This document shows, one piece after another, positions 21,831-30,816 of a DNA stretch of 39,845 nt. The stretch spans positions 3,387 to 43,231 of the forward strand of contig KQ964695.1 in NCBI GenBank assembly GCA_001566745.1, written 5' to 3'. The position numbers were made by a program, and so were the translations under genes. The DNA is from Conidiobolus coronatus NRRL 28638. Lineage: Eukaryota > Entomophthoromycota > Entomophthoromycetes > Entomophthorales > Conidiobolaceae. Within the stretch, counting starts at the first letter, position 1. Each line of letters starts with the position of its first letter. The notes under the pieces were generated by a model, which was not told the DNA's origin, did not search any database, and worked only from the letters and a program-made list of their open reading frames with translations.

Positions 21831-22285
21831 AGCAGCTCCTTCTAGTAGCACAGTAGCTCCTACTGTTTCAAGTTTAAGTAGTCATGTAGGTGCACCAAAT
21901 AGAAAGGTTGAAAGTATTAAAGCAACTAGAACCAAGTTGGGTAGCAGTAGCACCTGTAAGATCAGTATCTGCTCCTATAAGGCAGAAACTAGGTAGTTCT
22001 GCACCATCTACTAATAGTACTATCTCTAATAACCATGGTAAGAAAACAGACAATGTATCGGTTTCTAATTCCACAGTTGTGGAAATGAACAAGCCTGATT
22101 GGGAAGATGATGAAGAATGTGTTGTAGATTTTTCTAACATCCAGAATGATCTTCAATTTAAGACTATAAGTTTCATTTCCATTATTTTAGCACCTGCTAC
22201 CATAATTTCTTCTTTTGTTTCAGAACGTGGAGGTAATTTATCCCTGTTACACATTAGTTCATTCTATTCATTAAAGAAAGGATAA
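21790..22285 (+). pseudogene. Decayed + strand frame B, Ser/Pro-rich then acidic
   Basis: A Ser/Pro/Thr-rich opening (IAAPSSSTVAPTVSSLSSHV) is followed after a frame change near 21940 by RSVSAPIRQKLGSSAPSTN and an acidic segment PDWEDDEECVVDF. The composition is that of an intrinsically disordered, phosphoprotein-like polypeptide. No domain is recognised. At least one frameshift separates the two halves, so it is not expressed as one protein. Confidence 0.3.
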
Positions 22286-22540
22286 GAAATGGAATCTAGT
22301 TTATTATTAGTGGCTGTTTGAAGTCCACTCAAGTTAGTTAGCAGTCCGTGGCTAGTACTCGCCCCCAGTGGACAATCTTGCCTTGGTATCTGATAGTGGA
22401 TAGCTAAGTGTGCTGTCATGACTCGTAGTAGATTGCTGTGTACCTGCTGCCTGTGACTGTTGCCTGACATGCAGCTTACAAAATGAGCATTCCACACCAA
22501 CGCATTCAGTCAGGAAAACTAAGAAAAACTCCCAGGTCCA

Positions 22541-23129
22541 ATGGCTATGGAAAACTTAGAAATAAATGATGAACTATCTTGCTATTTACAAACTCCAGAT
22601 TCACTTACTAGTATGCAAACAGTAGTACTAGGAGATATAGGGACTTGGAACATGAATAACGTATCGCTGTCTATAAATATGATGCAGCCGAATATAGCTA
22701 ATTGCCGGGTTGGCAGACGAGTATCTATCTTTAAATTTAGAAAAGTCCACTTGTAAAGTAAACTATGGAAACAATACACTTCAGATACAGGGAAGGTGGT
22801 CTCTGATTATAGCTGATAGGTTGATAAACGAAGGCAGAATAACAATGGATGATATAACTCTTGCCAGTCTAAATATTACTCAATCAAGACTTTTCGGCTG
22901 GCTAATAGCACAAAACGATACAGGAAGATCTATTTACTTATGCCTCTTTACTAGAGAATCTGCAGAAATAATAAGTAAATATTTACCAGAGTGGTGCTCA
23001 GATATAGAAGAAACTAGAGCTGGTAATAATATAAGTATAATGGACGTAGAGAAGGTTTGGCAGACTTATACAAAAGTATTCATCTTGCAATACACGAAAC
23101 TGTTAACTTTGCACATAGAAAACTACTAA
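22541..23129 (+). pseudogene. Decayed + strand frame C, about 190 codons
   Basis: ATG at 22541 follows directly after AAGAAAAACTCCCAGGTCCA. The frame is open to about 22710, then the coding signal moves to another frame and runs to 23129. The second part is well ordered and globular in composition (GRWSLIIADRLINEGRITMD, FGWLIAQNDTGRSIYLCLFT). Joined size would be that of a small matrix-like or accessory protein. No family can be named from inspection. One indel is sufficient to explain the break. Confidence 0.35.
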
Positions 23130-23198
23130 TATTTTTTAAAATTAATTATAGCAACATGCGTTGCATTACGCACCTTACTGGAAACTAACTAGGAAATA

Positions 23199-23718
23199 AT
23201 GGATAAAGAAGAAGTAGCCAATACTCAATTAGACAGTGATATTGCTAACAAAATAGTGGTCCATATAAGTAACTCTTTACTCGAGCTTGCTTCAATTATG
23301 TAAGATATGACTGCAGAACTAGAGCAAAGACTAATTAGAGAAGATTCAGTACGCTCTAATGATGAGGAAGATGGTAATATGACAACCCACGATGGCAAAG
23401 AGTTGACTAAGCCTGTAACAGATGAAGAGTCTGTGTCATCAGTTCTAGATTGGGATGATAAAGGAGTATATACCCATGGAGGGGATTGCAGCTCTGCTAC
23501 AATCTATATCCAGAGTACTGCTTTCAGACAAGTATAACCATGCTGTAGGAATCGGTGTAAAGCATGTTGACTCTGGTGATTCTGGTACCATTGTTCTCTG
23601 GCACTTTTCTCACGGTGGTGTAATGCTTTCTAGAGATTTGATGGATAAGATGGGAGAAGAATTTGATTATCAATGTCAGAATGAAGATTCTCATCCACTA
23701 AATGATTCTATACTTTAA
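23199..23718 (+). pseudogene. Decayed + strand frame D, acidic N-terminus
   Basis: An ATG frame (MDKEEVANTQLDSDIANKIV) meets a TAA at about codon 35, continues in the same frame through an acidic region (RLIREDSVRSNDEEDGN), and shifts frame near 23455 into YNHAVGIGVKHVDSGDSG and SHGGVMLSRDLMDKMGEEF, ending at 23718. An acidic disordered N-terminal half and compact C-terminal half would fit a viral phosphoprotein, among other things. One stop and one frameshift disable it. Confidence 0.35.
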
Positions 23719-23951
23719 AGTGCTAACGCACCCATCTCCTAAATAATGCCGCATAATATTAAAATTCTGGGCTAGAAATTCTATAAACAATTTTAGTGAA
23801 TGAAGCAAAATCAAAGCTTGTTAACCTTGTCACAGACTCAGTTAGCTTCCAAGTTTTTAAGCTGAAAAAAAAAATAAATTTAAATGTTAATTAAATAGGA
23901 TTATTTTGTGACTATCGTCGTTAACAATGGTTTTAAGAAAAAGGCCTGCAA

Positions 23952-24236
23952 TTAATTATACCGAAAATAAAGATGATGATGTACCATGCACAAGTTATTG
24001 GAAAAAAGATTTCCCTGGAAATGATTGCAGTTGCAGAAAATCAAATCAACTTTGGCAAAGTTGCCTTTAACTTCTCCACGATAGCCCTCATCATCAACCC
24101 CAGCCCCGATGTAAATACTATGTTTTACAGAAATCCCTGAGCGGACCAATGTTGTCATAATGCTTGATTGGGGCGACAATTGCTATCGACTTAGTGGTCT
24201 TAAAAGCGACTTTATTTTGTTGGTAGTAACTTTGGA
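23952..24236 (-). pseudogene. dUTPase fragment
   Basis: The - strand reads RSGISVKHSIYIGAGVDDEG followed by YRGEVKGNFAKVD. This is motif 2 (RSG) and motif 3 (G-V-I/D-D-E-x-Y-R-G) of trimeric dUTP diphosphatase, the enzyme that removes dUTP. A preceding stretch in another frame (NKVAFKTTKSIAIVAPIKHY) looks like the segment leading to motif 2. Motif 5 (the P-loop-like glycine motif) is not seen. A whole enzyme has about 150 residues; here roughly 60-80 remain with a frameshift. dUTPase occurs both as a host gene (DUT1) and inside some retroelements and viruses, and I cannot tell which this was. Confidence 0.6.
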
Positions 24237-24828
24237 ACTATTTCTGTTAATTTAACGGTAGGAACCGGATACAGGTTCAAAATTGAAAAAAAATCGAAAC
24301 GTAATAGAATACCTGGCGACCCTACCAAAGAAGAAACAACTAACATGATAATTGATTACGGAGTTTTAGTTCGTATTGGTCCAACCAAAAAGGGTTGAAA
24401 AGCTTTGACCACGGCTTTTGCTGACCCGTTCAAATTGCTAATACCATTAAAAAAATAGCAAATAGCGATAAACCCGAAAAAGTGACTGAATGGTTAAACA
24501 TAATCCAGTCTTTAACATCCAAGAAAAAGTTATGAGAATTAATAACCTCAGGTCAAAAGCAACGCAAAGCTCATAATGACGAAAACTCCGAACAAAAGAA
24601 CAAATTTTTAAGGAACAAGTAAACACCAATCCTGGTTATGGTCCTATCGGAATAGATACCCAAGAAAGGAGAGATAGATTTAACGAATATAATAGTTCCA
24701 GCAATCGAGAACAATTACAACAAGAGGAAAACGACCTTTCTACTACCGACTAAAACGCTAACCGTGCCAGTGGTGCGGGGGATAGAAGTGTCGACACCGA
24801 ACCCGACAATAATTTCATCAACTTTTAA
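24204..24828 (+). pseudogene. Unidentified decayed frame overlapping dUTPase remnant
   Basis: Coding-like text runs on the + strand (FVGSNFGTISVNLTVGTGYR ... GDPTKEETTNMIIDYGVLVR ... PEKVTEWLNIIQSLTSKKKL ... QERRDRFNEYNSSSNREQ). It is interrupted by two TGA codons, a one-base shift in an A7 run near 24449, and another shift near 24615. No TAA or TAG interrupts the first 300 bases. Charged, Gln/Asn-rich C-terminal composition suggests a structural or gag-like protein. I do not recognise it. Confidence 0.3.
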
Positions 24829-24964
24829 AAATTTTACCCAAAAATTGGTTATAAAATTTCCATTGGAGTTTACCTAGTTTAATAGAAATTTTGAATTCTT
24901 TTATAGGTGGGATATATTGGTCTAAAATCTGGTTTCCCAATCGAAATACATGCGGTTTGATCAT

Positions 24965-25203
24965 TTATGCTAATTTTTTCAATTGCCACTCAGATAAAAG
25001 TCTATCGCTTTCTTCTGAACCCATATAGAAGTCAATTTCGATTGGATTTATGAACTTGTTGCAAAATTCAACTTTAGAGTGTAATAGCCCAGGGGTAGCA
25101 AACTCAACAATAAGATAATACTCAAACAAGTTATTTTGCAATGGATTACCAGTTAAGCAAATACGAAGTTTTGATTTTAAGGAATTGAAGTCTTTATATT
25201 CTT
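24965..25203 (-). pseudogene. SNF2-family helicase fragment (Rad54/ATRX-like)
   Basis: The frame reads SKLRICLTGNPLQNNLFEYY, then FATPGLLHSKVEFCNKFINP. This is helicase motif III (LTGTPLQNNL-x-EYY) and the following linker of SNF2 ATPases, closest in pattern to the ATRX/Rad54-like subgroup (R-I-C-L-T-G-x-P-L-Q-N-N-L-x-E-Y-Y, E-F-x-N-x-F-x-N-P-I). The usual Thr of LTGTP is Asn here. Only about 75 residues remain of a protein normally near 1000. The piece ends abruptly three bases from the stop of the nuclease gene on the same strand, so a recombination junction lies at about 25204. Confidence 0.75.
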
Positions 25204-25205
25204 TT

Positions 25206-25742
25206 TTAAAAGGCTGACACTATGGCAATTATTTCGCTGAGATTGTTAGATATATCATCAATTCTTTTATCTTCGATTTCACTGATTGCTACAGTTGTAC
25301 CTTGCTTAGAATACTGGTACACTTCAAGTTTATATTCCGAAAGGAGTATACCATTTGGAAATTCAGCAGCAAACATATATTGTCTTAGCTGGTTACGATC
25401 CGTGTCAAGGAATCCAGCATCCTTGCTGCTATAATGCTTGCATTCTATTACTAGGAGTGGTTCTTCATTAGGGTTAATCTGACCACGCGTTGGCCGACTA
25501 CGTTCTTTAAATACCACTTTATCAGCTTTCTTATCTCGATATATACCGATAGTATCACATCTAATAGACTTCATAATACACTCGTCTTTAACGATATAAC
25601 CCCTCGAGAAAGTTTTACCAGCGAGATCTAGTATAGCATTAGCAATGGCTGTAACGTTAGACTCGTACCCGTTATCTGGTTCAAGTTCTCTGTAACCGAG
25701 AATTTGATTTTTTAATCTTTCCAAAGCTTCACTATTATCCAT
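25206..25742 (-). CDS. PD-(D/E)XK nuclease-like protein (HsdR N-terminal type)
   Basis: An intact 178-residue frame. It matches the N-terminal restriction-endonuclease fold of type I R subunits: Asp63 in RCDTIGIYRD, the ExK pair Glu100/Lys102 in EPLLVIECKHYSS, then a helix with QLRQYMFAAEF (122-132) and the strand NGILLSEYKLEVYQYSK, equivalent to the family's Y-G-V-L-T-N-G segment. All expected metal-binding residues are present. No helicase domain follows, so it is a stand-alone nuclease-domain protein. It could be a domesticated or horizontally acquired nuclease, an effector, or part of a selfish element. It is one of few intact frames in this 10-kb graveyard, so worth expression data. Confidence 0.65.
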   Translation of the reverse strand: MDNSEALERLKNQILGYRELEPDNGYESNVTAIANAILDLAGKTFSRGYIVKDECIMKSIRCDTIGIYRDKKADKVVFKERSRPTRGQINPNEEPLLVIECKHYSSKDAGFLDTDRNQLRQYMFAAEFPNGILLSEYKLEVYQYSKQGTTVAISEIEDKRIDDISNNLSEIIAIVSAF

Positions 25743-26351
25743 GTTTTAGGTTTTCCACTTGTCTATTTTTAATCATTTTATTCATTTATTGTTAAATAAA
25801 TACAATTTGTATCTACGTGAGGTAAATGTTATTTCAAATTTGAAGTCTGGAATATTATCTTCTGTAATAGAGTTGAGGGGATAGATTAGAGTGTAAGCTC
25901 ATTAAAGTTTTTGAACCTATTTTACCAGATGAAGTAATTGGTATCTTGTTTACTTCGAAGATATACTGAGGAATCATATAAAGGATAGAACTTTTCAGCA
26001 TTATCAGCTTCAATAATTTCACAACTATCATTGCTAGATTTGTTTGAGGAATTTGCATAGCACACGAAAGAAGAAGCAAACGATAAGTCTGATGAACTGT
26101 GATAGTACAGTAAGCTCTGTGTATTCAATGTTCAGGGATGCAAACCTTATTGAGCACAGTAAAGACTTCAAAGAAACCATTGCATTCACTAAAGCATGTG
26201 GGGCTTAAGAATAGGACTGATGTTTCATTTCTCGATTTAATGCATTTGTCAAAGAACAGTGTCAAAAGAGATAACAGTTGATTACGACACATCGACAGTC
26301 TTCTTTGGAAAATTGAAAGTGTTTACTTTGCCCTTACTCATAAGCAACCAA
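25743..26351. other. No gene supported
   Basis: The left 50 bases are the upstream flank of the nuclease gene. Two overlapping - strand frames near 25855-26128 have no recognisable features, and each has a competing frame, so I treat them as chance or debris. Confidence 0.35.
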
Positions 26352-27000
26352 TCAAACAATGATTTCGTGGAGCTTGAATTCCTGATGAGAAAGCGCGGTT
26401 GAAGAAAGATCAGATGCAACAGATGATAAAGATTGACGTGGGGTTACCTTAAGAAGTTGAATAATTTCTGGGTTTTTAGCCATATTTTGGGGAGTTCTTT
26501 GGGATTTATCTTGGGCATGAGGATTAGCTCCGTGCTCCATTAAAACTGATACAAGGGGTGCAAATGATGAATCTCCCTTGACAGCATAATCTATAAAATC
26601 GTATCGATCTAGACCAGTTTGAATCCTATGTCTTATTAAAGCGCACTCAAGCTCCATAGTTATTAAACCTGATTTTCTAGAGTATTGTAGTTCCTCTAAG
26701 ACAAGTTAAAGGCTTATTCAAGTTTTCCTCACTTATTTTGGGTAATATACATTGTATTATTCTAAGTTGAGAGGGTCGATTTTTTGTAAGGTAAGGAAAA
26801 GTAGCTTTCTCCATTTTTAAAGTATCTATAGAAGCATTTGGGTTGCTAGAAGCATTTGGTTTGCTTAATTGAGTCCACTTAGTTTTACCGCTATTCCAAT
26901 CATTGGGATTTCGAATACTTGACTTTCGACGCCAAGAATACTTGACTTTGGGTAACCATCTTCCTCATCTAACCGAGCAATTGGAGCTTTGTCAAAAAAC
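26352..27000 (-). pseudogene. Ankyrin-repeat protein remnant
   Basis: The frame 26352-26657 contains one recognisable ankyrin repeat (LVSVLMEHGANPHAQDKSQR followed by TPQNMAKNPEIIQLL) after a helical lead-in. Upstream on the same strand a separate open frame without ATG (about 26680-26945) reads [20 protein letters not shown] and KMEKATFPYLTKNRPSQLRI and ends at a stop just before the ankyrin part. The two may be halves of one gene divided by an indel or an intron. No function can be assigned beyond a protein-interaction repeat. Confidence 0.45.
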
Positions 27001-27085
27001 TCTTAGTGGTTACCTTGAGGCTAAGAGAGCCATTTTCAAGATTTTAGCTTAAAACTCGAGAAAATAACACAATTTTTTGTCTCTA

Positions 27086-27112
27086 GGGATAACGCCGGCT
27101 ACGCTACGGCGG
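27086..27112. repeat. GC hairpin repeat, copy 1 of a local pair
   Basis: A 27-base GC-rich unit embedded in AT-rich DNA. Its core CGCCG ... CGGCG forms a 5-bp hairpin with an 8-9 base loop containing CTACGC. A copy differing at one base lies 36 bases downstream. Confidence 0.7.
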
Positions 27113-27148
27113 GGATTTCTAAAATTTTAACAAAAATTTGTAAAGATT

Positions 27149-27175
27149 GGGATAACGCCGGCTACGCAACGGCGG
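27149..27175. repeat. GC hairpin repeat, copy 2 of a local pair
   Basis: Same unit as 27086-27112 with one loop substitution (CTACGCA for CTACGCT). Direct orientation; the stem CGCCG/CGGCG is unchanged. Confidence 0.7.
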
Positions 27176-27637
27176 TTCTAGGGCATAAGCAAGCGAATAG
27201 AGCAAGCTGAAAGTTTTTTGTTGAATTGGTCTTACATGGGAAGGCAGAATGGATAATCCCCGAAAAGTCCTCGCCAATTATAACGAGTTGAAATCTACAG
27301 CAACTAGCTTACAACGATTGGTGCACTCCAAGCAATTAAGCCAGCACACAAGCAATAACTACTTTATTAAAGCCATTTACAGAGTTAATCAAAGAAGCTG
27401 ATGCGATATATGGCGAGCTAAATTTGAGCGTGGACTTTGAGTTGTTAGAAACTTTAAGCTTTTGTAACTGCCAAAAAGCTCCCCAACCTAGGGATTATAT
27501 GAAATATTTTAATAAATTCTTTAAATATTTTTGTCAATATCTCCTAGATTTATGCTCCGCCACCTAGAATTTCAGGGCTAATTTAATATATATTTTTTAA
27601 AAATAGTTCTAAAGATTACAAGGCATATCCCAATGGA
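27176..27637. other. No intact gene; helical coding remnant on + strand
   Basis: A + strand frame from ATG at about 27250 (reads MDNPRKVLANYNELKSTATS) runs about 50 codons. The signal continues in another frame (PFTELIKEADAIYGELNLSV then DYMKYFNKFFKYFCQYLLDL). It may be part of a decayed gene of unknown family. Confidence 0.3.
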
Positions 27638-28114
27638 TTACTCGTCAACAAAATTTTTAGTAAAAATTTTCAACAACAGTTTCACGAGGACCGTTGTCCT
27701 TTGTCTGGTAAGAATACTTTGAGTGTAAGTACCAGGGTTGTACAATTGATAAATAGTTCCGTTAACATTAGCGGTAAGAGAAGTACGTTCATAAGCAGAC
27801 ATTCTTTCCAAATCATTTCTTACACTGCTTCTTGTGACATCTAAGTCAAGAACCTTCTTAGTGAATTGATTGGATTCGTCAATAATTTTAAGAGTTTTGG
27901 GATCCAAGAGGCTCTTTAAAGGACGGTAGGGGTCTTGAACAGTCTTTCCCCAGTAGGTATCAGTAGCACTTTCGTCTCTGGGGGCGACAGGGTATTCCCA
28001 TTCAGCAACTCTCTTTCTAACTTCAGTTAAGCCATCTTCACTACCAAAGTTAGTGACTTGAGCCTTAGTTAATAAGGATAATAAAGTTAATTGAATAAAG
28101 TTATTAACAATCAT
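27638..28114 (-). pseudogene. Secreted prolyl oligopeptidase, 3'-truncated
   Basis: The start is intact: ATG, a signal peptide (MIVNNFIQLTLLSLLTKAQV), then the N-terminal signature of S9A prolyl oligopeptidases (EYPVAPRDESATDTYWGKTV followed by DPYRPLKSLLDPKTLKIIDE, then an ERTSLTANVNGTIYQLYNPG strand of the beta-propeller). The homology stops near residue 135, where a proline-poor unrelated tail ends the frame. A full enzyme has over 700 residues with a Ser-Asp-His triad in the C-terminal hydrolase domain, all absent here. Only 17 bases separate its start codon from the following glycyl-tRNA synthetase fragment on the other strand. Confidence 0.75.
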
Positions 28115-28131
28115 TTTGATCTTTCAATTTA

Positions 28132-28852
28132 ATGTTCGATACCAGTATTGGTCCCTCTGGTAATCTTAAGGGCTATCCTAGACCTGAAACTGCTCAAATC
28201 GAACATTTTGTTGACTACAAACTCAGATTATTATCTGCTGAACAACAATTGAAAGGTATTACTGAACTTGCTACTATCTCCATTGGTGTCCAACCAGATC
28301 GCCTTAGATTCCGCCAACATTTAACCAATGAAATGGCTCATTATGCCTGTGATTGAATGTGTTGGCTGTGCTGATCGTTCCGCTTACGATTTAACTGTTC
28401 ACGCTAAGGCTACTGGCCAAAGCTTAGTTGTTCGTGATTACTTAAACTCTTTAACCTAATGTGAGCTTGAAGAGCTCTCAAAACAATTCACTGATATGGT
28501 TTCAATCAAACGAGTTACTGTTAAGACTAATATTCGTGAATATGTACCTAGTGTTATTGAACCTTCTTTCGGTATTGCTCGTCGTCATGCTAGAAACGAT
28601 GAAGTAGGTACTCCTTTGGCTATCACTATCGATTTCCAAACCGCTCAAGATAACACTGTTACTCTCAGAGAAAGAGACTGTACCAAGCAAATCCGTCAAC
28701 CCATTGACACCATCATTAAGTTTGTTAAGGACCTTGTTTCAGAAGCCACTAGTTGAGACCAAGTCACTGCTGAATACCCTCTCTTTACTCAACAGGAAGT
28801 CTCCGACTTTAGCCTTTTAAAATTCAGGTCCAAAACTTTATACAATAATTAA
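28132..28852 (+). pseudogene. Glycyl-tRNA synthetase, internally deleted pseudogene
   Basis: Blocks of eukaryotic GlyRS appear in the right order with the intervening parts missing. IGPSGNLKGYPRPETAQ (motif 2 lead) is joined directly to IEHFVD (about 40 residues lost). LRFRQHLTNEMAHYACD follows. After a frame change at about 28350 come ECVGCADRSAYDLTVHAKAT, a TAA, VPSVIEPSFGI joined to ARRHARNDEVGTPLAITIDF (large deletion), the anticodon-binding tail TLRERDCTKQIRQP, and finally a TGA at a position where relatives have Trp, before DQVTAEYPLFTQQEV. The enzyme charges tRNA-Gly; this copy cannot. A functional copy must exist elsewhere in the genome. Confidence 0.88.
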
Positions 28853-28930
28853 TTACAATATACGTAGATTCAAGTAGAATTTATAACAAACAAGCATAGA
28901 ACAACGTGTACGAAAGTCTTAGAACCTAAA

Positions 28931-29293
28931 TCAGCATTTGACGCAGGACTTGAAGTGTAATTGCTCAGAATTCCATGCTTCAAAAGTTAGAGTAGAATTA
29001 AATAAATAAATTGTTTGGTTAATTCTAATTGGTGATCGATAATTCTCGTTATTGCAACATGAAAGTAATTTATCTCTACCCAATAAAGTAATATCATCAA
29101 ACCTTTGGTTTAAACTAAGACAATAATTAAAATTGTTGGGATTAGCATGGATTATGTCGCGAATGCATTTTACTTGATTTTCTTCGCAGCATTTTAGTGT
29201 TTTATTTTGGTCATAGTATCTAAACTCATATTCACAGTACGCATAATCTTTGGCAGTAGGAAGTTTAGAACAAACTGAAATTTTGTATTCCAT
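28931..29293 (-). CDS. Cys-rich 120-aa hypothetical protein
   Basis: An ATG-initiated, unbroken frame with eleven cysteines including two CC pairs (LKCCEENQVKC, LSCCNNENY). It carries N-x-S/T sites (NKT, NQT, NST) and ends in SCVKC. The composition is typical of small secreted fungal proteins, but there is no signal peptide at this start. An upstream exon could supply one, or the 5' end may be lost. I do not recognise the family. Possible paralogue or neighbour of the Cys-rich frame at 30.1 kb. Confidence 0.4.
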   Translation of the reverse strand: MEYKISVCSKLPTAKDYAYCEYEFRYYDQNKTLKCCEENQVKCIRDIIHANPNNFNYCLSLNQRFDDITLLGRDKLLSCCNNENYRSPIRINQTIYLFNSTLTFEAWNSEQLHFKSCVKC

Positions 29294-30072
29294 TTAAAAA
29301 TTATCATACGTTAAACAAAAGTCTCAGAGCTATTACGGGGTTTAAATAAAACCAATTATTAAAATAACTACATAGATGCATTAGAGTCCTCAGGTTGATT
29401 CCAAGCCATCTACAGGCCTCCGGTCAGAGTTCCATTTATGAGAGGAAATAGGTTTGAATTATTATTATCATCTATAATATCAATAGTAAAATTAATAAAT
29501 TTCAAGTCCAATTCGAATTGTGTACATTCACACTAATATCATTATTTCCATAAATTACCCTGTCGTGATTGACTCTAAAATAATGAATACCTGTCATTTT
29601 ATTACAGGATGTCTCAAATCTTAAACACTGTACAATGTAATCTAACATTTCAACTTTTAATGGTTTTATTCAAATAATATGTTTCTTGAATTAAAATTTT
29701 ATACTAATTCGATAAAACAAACATTACTTTATTATATTTTTGGTTTTAAGTAAGTTACATGGATATTATGTTGATCATCAATTACAATGACTTTAACCCT
29801 ACATTAAAATTTAATATTAACTTTGCAATTGGTCCCTAGCCACTGGCTACAGAGAGGTCCAGGAAAAGGGTAGGCTTTATTTACCTTCTCCAGCAGAGTT
29901 AAAAGCTAACACTTCAAGAGATCCAGCCTGGTATCTTCTATGCTACCTTTGGTGGTTTAAGAGATAATATTTATCGAGCCTATTATTGGTTATTTAAATA
30001 ATATAACTTGGTGTGAGGTTATGGCCTAGTTATATTACCATTATGTGTAAATAATCAAAAATATATCAACAT
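29294..30072. other. No gene supported
   Basis: Mostly AT-rich. One + strand coding-like stretch near 29835-29965 (reads SLATGYREVQEKGRLYLPSP then DPAWYLLCYLWWFKR, stop) lacks a start and any recognised homology; it is probably debris. Confidence 0.3.
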
Positions 30073-30125
30073 ATGTTATTAATTATTTTGCTTTCACAGT
30101 TGCTTCAATTCAAGCTCGTGGCCCT

Positions 30126-30640
30126 ATGGCTCAAGACCAACAAATCCCTAGTGGCTTTGGTAATCCAAGACCTGATTTATCTTATCACAAAGGAACTACT
30201 GAAACATGTTGCTGGTATGCTGGGAAAAGTATAGGCTCTGATGGTTATTGTTATGGAGAGGACACTCATGGCGATGGTTGGTATAGCAAGTTTGATTATT
30301 GTTGCGGCGGTCATACTTCTATAACTGGTGCATATTGTATTAATGACCTTTGTCCATCTAGCTCTATTGAATTTTCAAAAGACCCAGTTATAACCTCTAG
30401 TTATAGTTCTACAAACTGAAAGTTATAGCTTAATGAAATTCCCCATTATGATATTGAGGGCCATTGAGTCTCCTTTTCTAATCCTCACTATGTTTACCAA
30501 AAATATCAAGATCTTATTAAAGACCAACCTTTTATAATTGTTAATAATGTTTGGCCGCTTAGAACTGCTAGTCTGGAAGAGTTACCGTTACCCAATAGAG
30601 AATTATGCGAATACCTAAATAGTTTTGATAACCTGTTTTT
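30126..30640 (+). pseudogene. Cys-rich secreted-type frame with in-frame stops
   Basis: The ATG frame to 30419 carries a Cys-rich core (ETCCWYAGKSIGSDGYCYGE, FDYCCGGHTSITGAYC, NDLC). The same frame continues past TGA, TAG and TGA codons (30417-30468) into a protein-like stretch (VSFSNPHYVYQKYQDLIKDQ, VNNVWPLRTASLEELPLP) until about 30640. Upstream, the frame stays open through TVASIQARG back to a TTTCACAG acceptor-like site at about 30100. A signal-peptide exon may therefore have preceded it. I infer a disabled small secreted protein; the family is unknown. Confidence 0.4.
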
Positions 30641-30816
30641 TAAGTATATTGCTTCAACTTCTTCATTTCCAATTTTTCGCTATGTTTTTGGAAGTTTGTA
30701 TCTCCGTTCAGTTGAATGTAACCTCTAGAAGGCTTAAGTTTCCCAATTAAAGTACCTAAAAGTGTGGACTTTCCAGCTCCAGAGGCGTTGTTCAAAATAC
30801 ACTCTCCCGAAGGCAT
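30640..30816 (-). pseudogene. ABC transporter nucleotide-binding domain fragment
   Basis: A 58-codon frame reads CILNNASGAGKSTLLGTLIG followed by KLKPSRGYIQLNG, the Walker A region of an ABC ATPase (usual G-x-x-G-x-G-K-S/T; here the first Gly is Asn, inside ASGAGKST) and the strand after it. It resembles the full-size, multidrug-type ABC exporters of fungi. Walker B, the signature motif and the membrane domain are absent, so it is an isolated gene piece. It abuts the decayed Cys-rich frame on the other strand at 30640. Confidence 0.65.
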
